Positions 7,844 to 20,652 of a stretch of DNA of 32,731 nt are shown in pieces (positions within the stretch are counted from its first letter, which is position 1; each line of letters starts with the position of its first letter). The notes under the pieces are model-generated. The model had not been told where the DNA came from. It saw nothing but the letters and a program-made list of their open reading frames with translations, and did no database searches. Origin of the DNA: Ligilactobacillus murinus DSM 20452 = NBRC 14221 (lineage in GTDB: Bacteria > Bacillota > Bacilli > Lactobacillales > Lactobacillaceae); assembly GCF_001591685.1 (NCBI RefSeq), contig NZ_BCVJ01000021.1, positions 1 to 32,731 on the forward strand. The letters run 5' to 3'. The position numbers and the translations under genes were made by a program.

Positions 7844-8672
7844 AATGACCGTTTTTAAAGCTCAGCAATGGGCTTTTTCTTTTATCAAAGATCATGGAAA
7901 AGATCCAAGTGTTGCTGATCTGCTCTTGCAAGGTCAGTTGAATTGGAGTACAACAGAGATGTTGATGAATTATCAGACGCAATTGTCAGCTGAACAATTA
8001 GAGCGCTTTTTTACTAATGTCAAATTATACTGCCAAGATTGGCCAGCGCAATATTTATTAGGAAAAGCTAACTTTTTTGGCTTAGAGTTCAAAGTAAACG
8101 AAGCGACTTTGATCCCACGCCCAGAGACAGAAGAATTAGTCGAGTGGATCTTAGAGACGGAACCTAAAACTTCTTTGCGGGTCTTAGATATCGGGACTGG
8201 TACTGGAGCGATCGGCTTAAGTTTGAAACATGAACGTCCTGCTTGGGAAGTGACTTTAAGTGACATTTCCCCCCAAGCGCTAGCGGTTGCCAAAGAAAAT
8301 AAACAAGCTTTAAAGCTAGAGGCCACACTGATCGAAAGTGATCTTTTCCAAAACATTACGGGCAAATTTGATGTGATCGTCTCAAATCCCCCGTATATTG
8401 CCGAATCAGAAGCAGACTTAATGGATAAAAGTGTTTTAGAGCATGAACCTAAAACGGCTTTATTTGCGCCAGATGAGGGCTTATATCTCTATAAGAAATT
8501 AGCTGAAAAACTCAGCAAATATCTGACAAAGCAGGGGAAACTTTATTTAGAGATCGGCTTTCAACAAGGTCCAAGTGTAGTCGAGATCTTTAGCAAAGCT
8601 TACCCCACAGCTAAAGTTCAATTACGCCAAGATATCACCGGGCATGACCGGATGGTAAAAGTAAGTTTTTAA
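7836..8672 (+). CDS. prmC: Release factor glutamine N5-methyltransferase
   Basis: 278 residues. It methylates the GGQ glutamine of release factors using S-adenosylmethionine. The SAM-binding motif [10 protein letters not shown] is at 118-127 and the substrate-binding NPPY is at 184-187. The N-terminal helical domain (about 1-85) and IPRPETEE (93-100) are typical. ATG 7836 overlaps prfA by 8 bp, and the ribosome site is weak (AGAAGAA), consistent with coupling. A second in-frame ATG three codons later cannot be excluded. The next gene starts 19 bp downstream. Confidence 0.95.
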   Translation: MDKMTVFKAQQWAFSFIKDHGKDPSVADLLLQGQLNWSTTEMLMNYQTQLSAEQLERFFTNVKLYCQDWPAQYLLGKANFFGLEFKVNEATLIPRPETEELVEWILETEPKTSLRVLDIGTGTGAIGLSLKHERPAWEVTLSDISPQALAVAKENKQALKLEATLIESDLFQNITGKFDVIVSNPPYIAESEADLMDKSVLEHEPKTALFAPDEGLYLYKKLAEKLSKYLTKQGKLYLEIGFQQGPSVVEIFSKAYPTAKVQLRQDITGHDRMVKVSF

Positions 8673-8691
8673 TAGAAAAGAGGAATTAACA

Positions 8692-9720
8692 GTGCTGATA
8701 ACTGAGATCTATACACCAGATAAAGTTGCTTTGGCCGCTAAAGAACTACAATTGGGTGAGTTAGTTGCTTTTCCCACTGAAACAGTTTATGGATTAGGAG
8801 CTGATGCGACCAATGCCCAAGCGGTCAAACGCGTTTATCTTGCTAAAGGACGCCCATCAGATAATCCTTTGATCGTAACGGTTTGTTCAAAAGAAATGGT
8901 TAAACGCTACGTAGGAGACCTACCTGAAACAGCTCAAAAATTGATGGATGCATTTTGGCCGGGATCATTAACGATCATTTTGCCGATCAAAGCTGGTTTG
9001 CTGCCTGATGCAGTCACAGGTGGGTTAAAGACAGCTGCTTTTCGGATGCCCGCTAATCAAACAACACTAGAATTGATCAAAGAAGCTGGCGTTCCCTTAG
9101 TTGGTCCCTCGGCTAATTCTTCGGGCAAACCGAGTCCTACGACTGCTGAACATGTTTTTCACGACTTAGAAGGTAAGATCAAAGGGATCGTTGATGATGG
9201 TCCGACTACAGTTGGGGTCGAATCCACGATCGTTGACTTAAGTACAGCAATGCCAACTGTTTTACGGCCAGGAGCAGTCACTTCCGAACAGATCAGCGAA
9301 ATTTTAGGCTGTGAAGTGCGTTCAGATAAGCATCATGTCGGACAAGCTGAGACACCTAAAGCTCCTGGGATGAAGTACAAACACTATGCACCTGATGCTC
9401 AAGTTTTGATCGTAAATGCTGATGAATGGGAAGAAGCTTTGGCTTGGGCTAAAACACAGACCGCTAAGATCGGGGTGATGGCTTTTAGACCGGAAATAGC
9501 TAAAGTATCTGAGCTACCAGAAAATATCGAAGGTTATTCATTAGGATCAGACGTTAAGAGTGCTAGCAGTCGGCTCTTTTCTGGTCTCAGGACTTTTGAT
9601 AGCAAAGACTATATCTTATGTGCAGGTGTTTTAGAAACAGGTTTAGGTGAAGCTTACATGAATCGCTTAAAGAAAGCGGCTGGAAATGCTTTCTTTAAGG
9701 ATTTAAATAAGAATAAATAA
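8692..9720 (+). CDS. ywlC: L-threonylcarbamoyladenylate synthase (Sua5/YwlC type)
   Basis: 342 residues. It makes threonylcarbamoyl-AMP from threonine, bicarbonate and ATP, the first step of the universal t6A37 tRNA modification. The YrdC/TsaC domain spans about 10-200, with KGRPSDNPL at 52-60 and the SANSSGKPSPT region near 140-150. A linker with PGMKYKHYAP then leads to a C-terminal Sua5 domain (about 230-340). It is therefore the long Sua5 form, not the short TsaC form. The start is GTG 8692 after AGAGGAA. It belongs to the tdk-prfA-prmC run. In many lactobacilli glyA follows; here upp comes directly after 78 bp. Confidence 0.93.
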   Translation: MLITEIYTPDKVALAAKELQLGELVAFPTETVYGLGADATNAQAVKRVYLAKGRPSDNPLIVTVCSKEMVKRYVGDLPETAQKLMDAFWPGSLTIILPIKAGLLPDAVTGGLKTAAFRMPANQTTLELIKEAGVPLVGPSANSSGKPSPTTAEHVFHDLEGKIKGIVDDGPTTVGVESTIVDLSTAMPTVLRPGAVTSEQISEILGCEVRSDKHHVGQAETPKAPGMKYKHYAPDAQVLIVNADEWEEALAWAKTQTAKIGVMAFRPEIAKVSELPENIEGYSLGSDVKSASSRLFSGLRTFDSKDYILCAGVLETGLGEAYMNRLKKAAGNAFFKDLNKNK

Positions 9721-9798
9721 ATTGGTGCGAATAGTAGCAAATAGGCGTATTTTCGGCTAAAATAGGTAGCAGAGCTAGACAAAGGAGGAATTTTAACA

Positions 9799-10428
9799 AT
9801 GGGTAAATTTGAAGTCTTAGATCATCCATTGATCCAACACAAACTAACGATCATTCGTGATAAGGATTGCGGGACACGAGAATTTCGTCAATGTGTCGAT
9901 GAGATCGCAACGTTGATGGCATATGAAGTTTCACGTGAGATGCCGTTAGAAGATGTTGAGATCCAAACGCCGATGGGCAAGACATACAAGAAACGTTTAG
10001 CTGGTAAGAAAGTTGTTGTTGTACCGATCTTACGGGCTGGACTTGGGATGGTAGAAGGTATTTTGAATCTTATCCCGGCTGCTAAAGTTGGTCACATTGG
10101 GATGTATCGTGATGAAGAAACGATGCAACCACACGAATATTTCGTTAAGATGCCTAGCGATCTAGCTAGTCGTGAAGTTTTTGTGGTCGATCCAATGTTG
10201 GCAACTGGTGGTTCAGCTATTATGGCTGTAGATGCTTTGAAAAAGCGTGGGGCCCAATCGATCAAATTTGTGTGTTTAGTTGCTGCACCAGAAGGGGTAG
10301 AAGCTTTACGCAAAGCACATCCAGATATCGATATTTTCGCCGCTGCTTTAGATGAACGTCTCGATGAAAATGGTTATATTGTTCCTGGTTTAGGTGACGC
10401 AGGTGACCGCTTGTTTGGTACTAAGTAG
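9799..10428 (+). CDS. upp: Uracil phosphoribosyltransferase
   Basis: 209 residues, the standard length. It converts uracil and PRPP to UMP in pyrimidine salvage. The PRPP-binding loop is [10 protein letters not shown] (131-140); the C-terminal [20 protein letters not shown] segment is the family uracil-binding region. The start is ATG 9799 with a strong AAAGGAGGAA (9781-9790). The 78 bp before it contain no clear terminator, so read-through from ywlC is likely. The atp operon follows after a promoter-bearing gap. Confidence 0.97.
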   Translation: MGKFEVLDHPLIQHKLTIIRDKDCGTREFRQCVDEIATLMAYEVSREMPLEDVEIQTPMGKTYKKRLAGKKVVVVPILRAGLGMVEGILNLIPAAKVGHIGMYRDEETMQPHEYFVKMPSDLASREVFVVDPMLATGGSAIMAVDALKKRGAQSIKFVCLVAAPEGVEALRKAHPDIDIFAAALDERLDENGYIVPGLGDAGDRLFGTK

Positions 10429-10526
10429 ACAAGTCACGCAATGTGTCGCGTAGTCTAAATTAGTCAAACGCTTTAAATACGGTTGTTGCTCCATTCGTAA
10501 ACTTTTGAAATAAATTCATTTAAATT

Positions 10527-10555
10527 TTGAATTTTGGGAGATTTGGTGGTATTAT
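10527..10555 (+). promoter_or_regulatory. Promoter of the atp operon
   Basis: TTGAAT (10527-10532), 17 bp, TATTAT (10550-10555). It lies in the 234-bp gap between upp and atpB and would give a leader of about 100 nt. No terminator with a T-run is seen after upp, so some read-through is possible. The gap holds nothing else I can name. Confidence 0.55.
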
Positions 10556-10662
10556 TGCTTTTGTATTCAAAAATAGTTTTTTATCTATGCTTGAATCTTA
10601 ATCTTATGGTTCGACCATTTTGTTCAACCGTATTGATCACAATTGAAAAGAGGTGAAACTTG

Positions 10663-11379
10663 GTGAATGAAGAATCTCAAGTTTTGGAGCTTTTTGGTAT
10701 TCCTTTTAATGTAGGTAACTGCCTTTCAGGACTGGTTTCAGCATTGATCGTCTTTGGGCTCGTCTTTTGGTTCTCACGTAGATTGCAAATGAAGCCAAAG
10801 GGTAAGCAAAATATGATCGAGTGGATGATCGATTTTACAAATGGGATCGTCAAAAGTTCCATGCCTGATGAACAGGGGAAAAAATACGGACTCCTTATTT
10901 TTACTCTCTTCTTGTTTATCTTTGTTTCTAACCAAATAGGATTGGCTATTCAGCTTCCAATTAATGGTGTGAACTACATTAAAAGTCCAACTGCTTCGCC
11001 CGCGACGACTTTGACATTGGCATTTTTAGTCTTGCTCTTATCACATCTCATGGGTGTCGCGAAGTTTGGCTTTAAGGGATATGTCAAGAATTCGTACTTT
11101 AGCCCGATGCCGGCCTTATTCCCAATCAATGTTTTGGAACAATTTACGAATTTCTTGACCCTGGCATTACGTCTTTACGGTAACATTTACTCTGGTGAAG
11201 TGTTGTTGACTGTTATCTATGAACAGTTAGCTAAATCGCATACACCATGGACGTATTTACCAGCGATTCCACTCGAAATGATTTGGCAGGGATTTTCAAT
11301 CTTTATTGGATCGATCCAAGCTTACGTTTTCGTAACATTGACAATGGTTTATATTTCTCAAAAGGTCGAAAAAGAATAA
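10663..11379 (+). CDS. atpB: ATP synthase Fo subunit a
   Basis: 238 residues, the integral membrane subunit that forms the two proton half-channels against the c-ring. The essential arginine is Arg170 in LTLALRLYGNIYSGE. Five or six membrane helices run from about residue 20 to 230. I chose GTG 10663 because the AGAGGTG site (10649-10655) is then 7 nt away; the alternative TTG 10660 leaves only 4 nt. First gene of the operon atpBEFHAGDC. Confidence 0.95.
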   Translation: MNEESQVLELFGIPFNVGNCLSGLVSALIVFGLVFWFSRRLQMKPKGKQNMIEWMIDFTNGIVKSSMPDEQGKKYGLLIFTLFLFIFVSNQIGLAIQLPINGVNYIKSPTASPATTLTLAFLVLLLSHLMGVAKFGFKGYVKNSYFSPMPALFPINVLEQFTNFLTLALRLYGNIYSGEVLLTVIYEQLAKSHTPWTYLPAIPLEMIWQGFSIFIGSIQAYVFVTLTMVYISQKVEKE

Positions 11380-11383
11380 TTAA

Positions 11384-11641
<258 letters not shown>

Positions 11642-11699
11642 TCTCTGATCTATCAGTATAACTTTGTCACATTATTGAAAGATTAGGAGGTGTCAATGA

Positions 11700-12227
11700 A
11701 TGAACTCAGCATTACTATTGGCTACTGCTGAAGGTGGTGTACAATGGGGCGACTTCTTATTTTATCTCTGTACTTTCTTGATTTTGATCGCACTCGTTAA
11801 GCATTTTGCTTGGGGACCTGTGACTGAAATGATGGAAAAACGGGCCGATAAGATCGCAAACGACATTGATTCGGCAGAAACTGCCCGCAAAAAAGCGGAA
11901 GAGCTCGCAGCTAAACGTGAATCAGCGCTTAAAGATTCTCATGTTGAAGCTTCAAAAATCATTGATCGTGCAAAGAAGAACGGTGAACAGCAAAAAGCTA
12001 CCATCGTGAATTCGGCACAAGAAGAAGTCAGCACATTGAAAAAGAATGCTAAAAAAGACATTGAACAAGAACGCCAAGAAGCGCTCTCCAATGTTAAAAA
12101 CGATGTAGCTGCTTTATCTGTTGAAATTGCTTCAAAGATCATTCAAAAAGAATTGAGTGCTAAGGACCAAGAAGCCTTGGTCGACTCTTATATCGAAGGG
12201 TTGGGGAAGCAAGATGGCATTAGATAA
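11700..12227 (+). CDS. atpF: ATP synthase Fo subunit b
   Basis: 175 residues. One N-terminal membrane helix (about 17-37, [20 protein letters not shown]) is followed by a long charged coiled coil (about 45-160) that forms the peripheral stalk. ATG 11700 lies 9 nt after AGGAGG (11685-11690); a nearer ATG at 11696 is in another frame. The gene overlaps atpH by 14 bp. Confidence 0.95.
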   Translation: MNSALLLATAEGGVQWGDFLFYLCTFLILIALVKHFAWGPVTEMMEKRADKIANDIDSAETARKKAEELAAKRESALKDSHVEASKIIDRAKKNGEQQKATIVNSAQEEVSTLKKNAKKDIEQERQEALSNVKNDVAALSVEIASKIIQKELSAKDQEALVDSYIEGLGKQDGIR

Positions 12228-12756
12228 GCAAACAATAGCTAAACGTTATGGAAAAGCTTTGTTTGAAACAGCTAAAGAACAAGATGTTCTAACAGAAACT
12301 TCTAGTGAATTAGCTCAGATCAAACAAGTCTTGCAAGCAGAACCACAATTTGTTGATTTCATGACAAGTGCAGCGATCAAACATGATGCTAAGCTTGAAA
12401 TGTTAAAAAATCTACAAAGTGGTACTTCTGAATTGACATCTAATTTGTTAGCGATGTTATACGATTACAGACGGATCGCCAATTTAGAAGATATTATTGA
12501 TGAATTCAACAGATTAACTGATGAAGACGAAAAGACAGTTCGCGCAACGGTGACAACTGCGGTCGAGTTGGATCAAACACGTAAAGATAAGATCGCAGCT
12601 TCTTTTGCTAAGGTAGTCGGAGCTAAAAAAGTAGAACTTGAAACAGTAGTTGATCCTAAGATCATTGGTGGGGTCGTCTTGCAATCAAGTAGCTACGTGT
12701 TTGATGGCTCTATCAAGTCGAAGATCGCAAACATCAAGCGTCTGTTATTAAAATGA
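12214..12756 (+). CDS. atpH: ATP synthase F1 subunit delta
   Basis: 180 residues. It joins the peripheral stalk b-subunits to the top of the alpha3beta3 head. It begins [20 protein letters not shown], the standard family N-terminus, and ends in the conserved [20 protein letters not shown] region. The start is ATG 12214, inside the atpF end (14-bp overlap) with GGGGAAG upstream; earlier in-frame starts lie wholly within atpF. Confidence 0.95.
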   Translation: MALDKQTIAKRYGKALFETAKEQDVLTETSSELAQIKQVLQAEPQFVDFMTSAAIKHDAKLEMLKNLQSGTSELTSNLLAMLYDYRRIANLEDIIDEFNRLTDEDEKTVRATVTTAVELDQTRKDKIAASFAKVVGAKKVELETVVDPKIIGGVVLQSSSYVFDGSIKSKIANIKRLLLK

Positions 12757-12763
12757 TTTTTAA

Positions 12764-14290
<1,527 letters not shown>

Positions 14291-14309
14291 GAAAGGGTGG
14301 TGAGAGCTA

Positions 14310-15251
14310 ATGCCAGCTTCTTTACAAGAAGTTAAGCGTCGAATCGTTTCGACTAAGAAAACTGGACAGATCACAAGTGCGATGCAAATGGTCTCGACTG
14401 CTAAGTTGAGCCAGATCCAAAAGCACTCGGTAAGTTATCAAGTTTATGCTTCGAAGATTCGTAGCGTGATCACCCACTTGGCTCAATCTCATTTGCTTGA
14501 TTCTACTTCTGTAAGTGAGACCGGAAAAGACCAAGCGGGCAAACTCAACACCTTAGGTATGCTAAAACAACGTCCTGTGAAAAAGACCGGGATCGTCGTT
14601 GTGACTTCAGATCGTGGTTTGGTTGGTAGTTACAACAGTAACGTTATCAAACAAACGCTTGATCTGATCAAAGAAAACGGCCACACCAAAGATGATGTTG
14701 TGATCATCGCGGTCGGTGGTACCGGGGCTGAATTTTTCAGCAAACGTGGTTACAACGTTGCGTATGAATTTCGCGGTGTCAAGGACGTACCGACATTTAG
14801 AGAAGTGCGTCCGATCGTTGAAGCTATCGTGACAATGTATAGCAATGGGCTGTACGATCAATTATTTGTTTGTTACAACCACTTTGTTAACACTTTGACC
14901 TCTATTTTCCGAGCTGAAAAGATGTTACCGATCACAGCTGAAAATATGGGTGATGATGACTTGACTGCACTTGATGAAGATCAAAAGTATCATATCGAAT
15001 ATGAAACAGAACCTTCACGTGATGCGATCTTAGAAGTTATCTTGCCTCAATATGCGGAAAGTTTGGTTTATGGAGCTATTTTAGACGCTAAGACTTCGGA
15101 ACATGCATCAAGTTCGACTGCCATGAAGTCGGCTTCTGATAACGCTAAGGATATTATTTCGGCGTTAGAGCTTCAATATAACCGTGCACGTCAAAGTGCG
15201 ATCACAACTGAAATTACAGAAATCACAGGTGCGCAAGCTGCCTTAGATTAG
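14310..15251 (+). CDS. atpG: ATP synthase F1 subunit gamma
   Basis: 313 residues. It is the rotary central shaft. The N-terminal helix ([20 protein letters not shown] and [14 protein letters not shown]) and the C-terminal helix ([17 protein letters not shown] to the end) form the coiled coil. A central alpha/beta domain has [13 protein letters not shown]. It is about 25 residues longer than many gamma subunits, because of an insertion at about 65-90 ([19 protein letters not shown]) that is common in lactobacilli. The start is ATG 14310. Confidence 0.96.
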   Translation: MPASLQEVKRRIVSTKKTGQITSAMQMVSTAKLSQIQKHSVSYQVYASKIRSVITHLAQSHLLDSTSVSETGKDQAGKLNTLGMLKQRPVKKTGIVVVTSDRGLVGSYNSNVIKQTLDLIKENGHTKDDVVIIAVGGTGAEFFSKRGYNVAYEFRGVKDVPTFREVRPIVEAIVTMYSNGLYDQLFVCYNHFVNTLTSIFRAEKMLPITAENMGDDDLTALDEDQKYHIEYETEPSRDAILEVILPQYAESLVYGAILDAKTSEHASSSTAMKSASDNAKDIISALELQYNRARQSAITTEITEITGAQAALD

Positions 15252-15274
15252 AACGATTAGGAGGAATTAACTAG

Positions 15275-16681
<1,407 letters not shown>

Positions 16682-16695
16682 GGGGGTAGCGTCCA

Positions 16696-17115
16696 ATGGA
16701 TGAAAAACCTGTATTAACTGTCAATGTGGTTACGCCTGATGGATCAGTTTATGAAAATACAACTGATCTAGTGATCTGTACGACAACAGTTGGGCAAGTC
16801 GGTATCATGCCGAATCGTCTACCTTTGTTGGCATCGCTGGCAATTGATAAAATCAGAGTCAAGACAGGTGAAGATACCTTTGATGAAGTCGCAGTTAGCG
16901 GTGGATTCATTGAATTTTCAAATAATGTTTTATCTGTAGTTGCATCAGCAGCTGAAAGAAAAGAAGAGATCGACACTTCACGGGCTGAACGGGCGCGCAA
17001 GCGTGCGGAGGCACGGATCGCTAAAGCTAAAGAAAACCACGATGATAATGAATTGAAACGTGCTGAAGTTTCTTTACGCCGGGCGATCAACCGTTTGAGT
17101 GTTTCGAAGAAATAA
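16696..17115 (+). CDS. atpC: ATP synthase F1 subunit epsilon
   Basis: 139 residues. The N-terminal beta-sandwich (about 1-85, with GQVGIMPNRLPLLASL) binds gamma and the c-ring. The C-terminal helical hairpin (about 90-137, rich in Arg, Ala and Glu) is the part that can inhibit ATP hydrolysis. Last gene of the operon, with a terminator immediately after it. Confidence 0.95.
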   Translation: MDEKPVLTVNVVTPDGSVYENTTDLVICTTTVGQVGIMPNRLPLLASLAIDKIRVKTGEDTFDEVAVSGGFIEFSNNVLSVVASAAERKEEIDTSRAERARKRAEARIAKAKENHDDNELKRAEVSLRRAINRLSVSKK

Positions 17116-17117
17116 TT

Positions 17118-17154
17118 AAAAAGAACCTTGTCATTTTTAGGCAAGGTTCTTTTT
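17118..17154 (+). terminator. Terminator of the atp operon
   Basis: AAAAAGAACCTTG (17118-17130) pairs perfectly with CAAGGTTCTTTTT (17142-17154) around an 11-nt loop. The T-run gives a strong intrinsic terminator, starting 2 bp after the atpC stop. Confidence 0.9.
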
Positions 17155-17230
17155 GATATATCTGAGTAAGCGCTTTATCTATATTTTGCGTAGATATAGC
17201 TATATTTTTTTAGAGATTCACCGTAAATGA

Positions 17231-17259
17231 GTGACTGAACCGAAAAATTATGCTATGAT
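17231..17259 (+). promoter_or_regulatory. Promoter upstream of the DUF1146 gene and murA
   Basis: GTGACT (17231-17236), 17 bp, TATGAT (17254-17259), with TG at 17251-17252 making an extended -10. It follows the atp terminator and would start transcription about 30 nt before the gene. Confidence 0.55.
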
Positions 17260-17296
17260 TATTTCGGATTGAGTAAAAGAGAAGAGGGGAAAAAAG

Positions 17297-17527
17297 ATGC
17301 AGTACATAGGAATAATGGCGCTTTTGACGATCATTAGTCATTTTGTCTTTATCGCCTTGGCATTTGTAGGGCTCCAGTCTTTGAGACTCGATCGCTACAT
17401 TGGACCGGCACAGCAAAATAGCTTCCGACTTGTGTTAGTCATGGTCGCGGTAGCTCTTGGTTTTGCCTGCAGTTCGTTTTTTACGAGCTTTGTGGACAAT
17501 GTGGTACATCTATCATATCTGATTTAA
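17297..17527 (+). CDS. DUF1146 family membrane protein
   Basis: 76 residues with two predicted membrane helices (about 6-28 and 46-66) and a short polar loop (LRLDRYIGPAQQNSFR). Size, topology and position between the atp operon and murA match the DUF1146/YwzB family of Firmicutes. The start is ATG 17297 behind GAAGAGGGG. The biochemical role is unknown; murA follows 31 bp after the stop, so the two are probably co-transcribed. Confidence 0.85.
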   Translation: MQYIGIMALLTIISHFVFIALAFVGLQSLRLDRYIGPAQQNSFRLVLVMVAVALGFACSSFFTSFVDNVVHLSYLI

Positions 17528-17558
17528 ATAAATATAGTAATTTTCGGAGGAGTAACAA

Positions 17559-18866
17559 TTGGAAAAGATTATTGTGCGTGGCGGGCATAAATTGAATGGA
17601 ACAGTAGAGATCGAAGGAGCAAAAAATGCGGTCTTACCGATTTTAGCTGCGGGTATCTTACCAAGTGAAGGTCGCACATTTTTGACAAATGTTCCGATCT
17701 TATCTGATGTTTATACAATGAATAATGTGATCCGCTTTTTAAATGTTAAGGTAGGTTTTGACGAAGAAAGTAAAACGATTGCATTGGACGCAACTGATGA
17801 ACTTTCTTATGAAGCCCCATTCAAGTATGTCTCAAAGATGCGAGCATCGATCGTTGTTTTGGGACCACTTTTGGCGCGTTTAGGTCGTGCTAAAGTAGCG
17901 ATGCCAGGGGGCTGTGCGATCGGTTCACGTCCGATCGACTTACATTTGAAAGGCCTTGAAGCTTTAGGCGCAAAGATCGAGCGGCATGACGGTTACATTG
18001 AAGCTTTTGCTCCAAATGGGCTCAAGGGGGCAAATATCTACCTTGATTTTCCAAGTGTTGGAGCGACTCAAAATATCATGATGGCAGCTACTTTAGCCAA
18101 AGGAACTACGATCATCGAAAATGTTGCGCGTGAACCAGAGATCGTTGACTTAGCTAACATTTTGAACAAAATGGGGGCTAAAGTCAAAGGGGCTGGAACT
18201 GAGACCTTGAAGATCACAGGGGTCGAGGCTTTACACGGTACAGAACATGCGATCATCCAAGATCGGATCGAGGCGGGAACATTTATGGTCGCTGCTGCTT
18301 TGACTAAGGGAAATGTTTTGATCAAAGATGCCGTAGCCGAACATAACAAGCCTTTGATCTCTAAATTAGAAGAGATGGGGGTTCAAGTTTTAGAAGAAGA
18401 AAATGGCTTGCGCATCATCGGGCCAGAACAATTGAAGCCAACAACAATCAAGACTTTGCCACATCCAGGTTTCCCAACGGATATGCAACCACAATTTTCG
18501 ATCTTGCAGTTAGCAGCTAAGGGTACGAGCATCTTGACCGAAACGGTTTTTGAAAATCGTTTCATGCATTTAGAAGAGATGCGTCGTATGAATGCTGACT
18601 TTAAGATCGAAGGTAATTCAGTCATTATTTACGGCCCAACTGATTTTTCAGGTGCTGAAGTAGCGGCAACTGATCTGCGGGCTGCTGCTGCTTTAGTTTT
18701 AGCGGGACTTTTATCACGTGGGATCACTCAAGTCACACATTTACAATATTTGGATCGTGGTTATTACCACTTCCATCAAAAATTAGCTGCTTTAGGAGCA
18801 GAGATCAAACGGATCGACGATATCACAAACGAAGAATACGTTATTTCCAAGAAAAAGATCAAATAA
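17559..18866 (+). CDS. murA: UDP-N-acetylglucosamine 1-carboxyvinyltransferase
   Basis: 435 residues. It transfers enolpyruvyl from PEP to UDP-GlcNAc, the first committed step of peptidoglycan synthesis. The catalytic, fosfomycin-reactive cysteine is Cys119 in [13 protein letters not shown]. The PEP/UDP-sugar binding [12 protein letters not shown] is at 19-30. The start is TTG 17559 with CGGAGGAG upstream; no better ATG is nearby and the product begins [14 protein letters not shown] as in the family. Lactobacilli usually carry two murA genes; this is the copy linked to atp. Confidence 0.96.
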   Translation: MEKIIVRGGHKLNGTVEIEGAKNAVLPILAAGILPSEGRTFLTNVPILSDVYTMNNVIRFLNVKVGFDEESKTIALDATDELSYEAPFKYVSKMRASIVVLGPLLARLGRAKVAMPGGCAIGSRPIDLHLKGLEALGAKIERHDGYIEAFAPNGLKGANIYLDFPSVGATQNIMMAATLAKGTTIIENVAREPEIVDLANILNKMGAKVKGAGTETLKITGVEALHGTEHAIIQDRIEAGTFMVAAALTKGNVLIKDAVAEHNKPLISKLEEMGVQVLEEENGLRIIGPEQLKPTTIKTLPHPGFPTDMQPQFSILQLAAKGTSILTETVFENRFMHLEEMRRMNADFKIEGNSVIIYGPTDFSGAEVAATDLRAAAALVLAGLLSRGITQVTHLQYLDRGYYHFHQKLAALGAEIKRIDDITNEEYVISKKKIK

Positions 18867-18873
18867 TAATTTT

Positions 18874-18905
18874 AAGGGCTGCAAGTTATTTTAGCAGCCT
18901 TTTTT
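18874..18905 (+). terminator. Terminator of murA
   Basis: GGCTGC (18877-18882) pairs with GCAGCC (18894-18899), followed by a run of T to 18905. Flanking A and T bases extend the stem with one bulged G. Confidence 0.8.
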
Positions 18906-18951
18906 AATAAAAAATTTTAAAATTAAACTAATTTGATTGGGGTAACACGGT

Positions 18952-18979
18952 TTTTCAGGTGCAATTAATATGCTATAAT
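18952..18979 (+). promoter_or_regulatory. Promoter upstream of mbl
   Basis: A perfect TATAAT (18974-18979) with the extended TG (18971-18972). The -35 is weak (TTTTCA at 18952-18957, 16-bp spacer), as is usual when the extended -10 is present. The leader to mbl is about 80 nt. Confidence 0.6.
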
Positions 18980-19067
18980 TGGCTGTGTGTATTTTAAAAT
19001 GAATTGAACTGAGATCAGCTCTCAGTCCCACTTACATGTGTAATTAAGAACAAAAGGAGAAAATTTT

Positions 19068-20060
19068 ATGGCTAAAGATATCGGTATCGATCTAGGCACG
19101 GCAAATGTATTGATCAATGTCAAAGGTAAGGGCATTGTGCTAAATGAGCCTTCAGTTGTAGCTGTCGATACGCAAACTGGCCGGGTCCTAGCAGTGGGTT
19201 CGGAAGCCTACAAGATGGTCGGCAGAACGCCAAGCAATATTCGTGCTATCCGCCCATTAAAAGATGGGGTCATTGCAGACTTTGACATGACAGAACAGAT
19301 GTTATCGTATTTCATCAAGAAGTTAAATGTTAAAGGTGTGATGTCTAAGCCGGCCGTTCTGATCTGCTGCCCAACTAATACGACTGACATTGAGCGTAAA
19401 GCGATCCGCCAAGCGGCTGAAAAGTCTGGTGGTGGCGATGTTTATTTGGAAGAAGAACCTAAAGTAGCGGCTGTCGGTGCTGGGCTTGACATCTTCCAAC
19501 CTTATGGCAATATGATCATTGATATCGGTGGTGGGACCAGTGATATTGCGGTCCTTTCCTTAGGTGATATCGTGATCAGTCGTTCTTTACGCAGTGCGGG
19601 TGATAAGTTGAATGCAAATATTGCTAATTACGTTCGTCAAGAATATGGTTTGATGATCGGTGAACATACGGCTGAAAAGATCAAGATCGAGATCGGCAGT
19701 GTGATCAAGGGGCATCGCAACAAGGAAATGACCGTACGCGGACGTGATGTTGTTAGCGGGTTACCAAAATCGATCCGCATCACCTCTGATGAAACGGTAG
19801 ACGCAATGCGTGACACGCTAGATGCCATGATCGCAGCTGCTAAAGAAGTGTTGAGTGAGACTCCACCTGAACTTGCATCTGATGTGATCGATCGTGGGAT
19901 CGTGATCACTGGTGGGGGCGCCTTGCTTGATGGGCTCGAAACTTTATTTGCCGAAGAATTGACGATTCCAGTAATGATCGCAGACACTCCACTTGATGAT
20001 GTGGCAGTCGGTTCAGGTCAATTGCTCGAACAGATCGAAAAACTAAAAAAGAGTAAATAA
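19068..20060 (+). CDS. mbl: Actin-like cell-shape protein Mbl (MreB family)
   Basis: 330 residues. It is an actin homologue that forms membrane-bound filaments guiding lateral wall synthesis. The first phosphate loop is [13 protein letters not shown] and the second [16 protein letters not shown]; the adenosine site is [13 protein letters not shown]. The wording [20 protein letters not shown] is closer to Bacillus Mbl than to MreB. The start is ATG 19068 after AAAGGAG. The stop overlaps the yidD start by one base. Neighbours yidD and rodA act in the same envelope process. A separate mreBCD locus is expected elsewhere but is not in this window. Confidence 0.93.
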   Translation: MAKDIGIDLGTANVLINVKGKGIVLNEPSVVAVDTQTGRVLAVGSEAYKMVGRTPSNIRAIRPLKDGVIADFDMTEQMLSYFIKKLNVKGVMSKPAVLICCPTNTTDIERKAIRQAAEKSGGGDVYLEEEPKVAAVGAGLDIFQPYGNMIIDIGGGTSDIAVLSLGDIVISRSLRSAGDKLNANIANYVRQEYGLMIGEHTAEKIKIEIGSVIKGHRNKEMTVRGRDVVSGLPKSIRITSDETVDAMRDTLDAMIAAAKEVLSETPPELASDVIDRGIVITGGGALLDGLETLFAEELTIPVMIADTPLDDVAVGSGQLLEQIEKLKKSK

Positions 20061-20317
20061 TGAAGATTTTTAGCAAGTTACTTATCTTACCGGTTAAGTT
20101 TTACCAAAAGGGGATCTCCCCCTTATTGCCACCGAGTTGTCGTTATTATCCGACCTGCTCAACTTATATGATCCAGGCGATCGAAAAACACGGCGCTTTA
20201 TTGGGCTTGCTGATGGGATGTGCCCGTATTTTACGGTGTAATCCTTTCGTTAGAGGTGGCTATGATCCGGTTGGCGATCATTTTAGTTTACGTAGAAATA
20301 AAAATCCGAAAAAGTGA
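20060..20317 (+). CDS. yidD: Membrane protein insertion efficiency factor YidD
   Basis: 85 residues. It is a small amphipathic protein at the inner face of the membrane that assists YidC-dependent insertion. The signature runs from the N-terminal helix ([17 protein letters not shown]) to [15 protein letters not shown] (27-41) and [13 protein letters not shown]. Cysteines at 27, 33, 54 and 60 are conserved in the family. ATG 20060 shares its A with the mbl stop. Confidence 0.95.
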   Translation: MKIFSKLLILPVKFYQKGISPLLPPSCRYYPTCSTYMIQAIEKHGALLGLLMGCARILRCNPFVRGGYDPVGDHFSLRRNKNPKK

Positions 20318-20338
20318 ATTAACATAGGGGGATATACC

Positions 20339-20560
20339 TTGTCGAAAAAAGAACGTAATATTCAGATCATTGAAAATGAAAAGATGGTGAATGGTAATTT
20401 AGTCTTAGAATTGACGATCCAAGATGAAGTGATCGGTAGTGTCAAACAAGACGGAATGCGCTATATTGCCGTTTTATCCAATGGCGAAGAATTAAAGCTC
20501 AACTCAAGAAATGAAGCTGTTGACTATCTCTTGCGTGATTACCACTTACACCGCGGATAA
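20339..20560 (+). CDS. DUF2969 family protein
   Basis: 73 residues, soluble and charged. A predicted beta-rich middle (LVLELTIQDEVIGSVKQDG) is followed by a C-terminal helix (NEAVDYLLRDYHLH). Size, sequence and position between yidD and rodA match the lactobacillar DUF2969 family, whose function is unknown. The start is TTG 20339 with AGGGGGATA upstream. Confidence 0.85.
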   Translation: MSKKERNIQIIENEKMVNGNLVLELTIQDEVIGSVKQDGMRYIAVLSNGEELKLNSRNEAVDYLLRDYHLHRG

Positions 20561-20577
20561 GTTAATAAAAAAATAAG

Positions 20578-20609
20578 TTTGCCGACTGAGCCTTTCTTCA
20601 GTCGGCAAA
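20578..20609. terminator. Hairpin between DUF2969 gene and rodA
   Basis: TTTGCCGACTGA (20578-20589) pairs perfectly with TCAGTCGGCAAA (20598-20609), loop 8 nt. On the plus strand it is followed by TTGTATATAAT, not a clean T-run, so it may be a weak terminator. On the minus strand it is followed by a T-run. A TATAAT (20615-20620) right after it may be the rodA -10 box. Confidence 0.5.
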
Positions 20610-20652
20610 TTGTATATAATTAGTAAGAATCAAATAAAAGGAGTGACTTTTA

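Noticed and set aside
10427..10456. Terminator after upp
   Set aside because: AGAC/GTCT and CGC/GCG can pair, but the stem is interrupted and no T-run follows.
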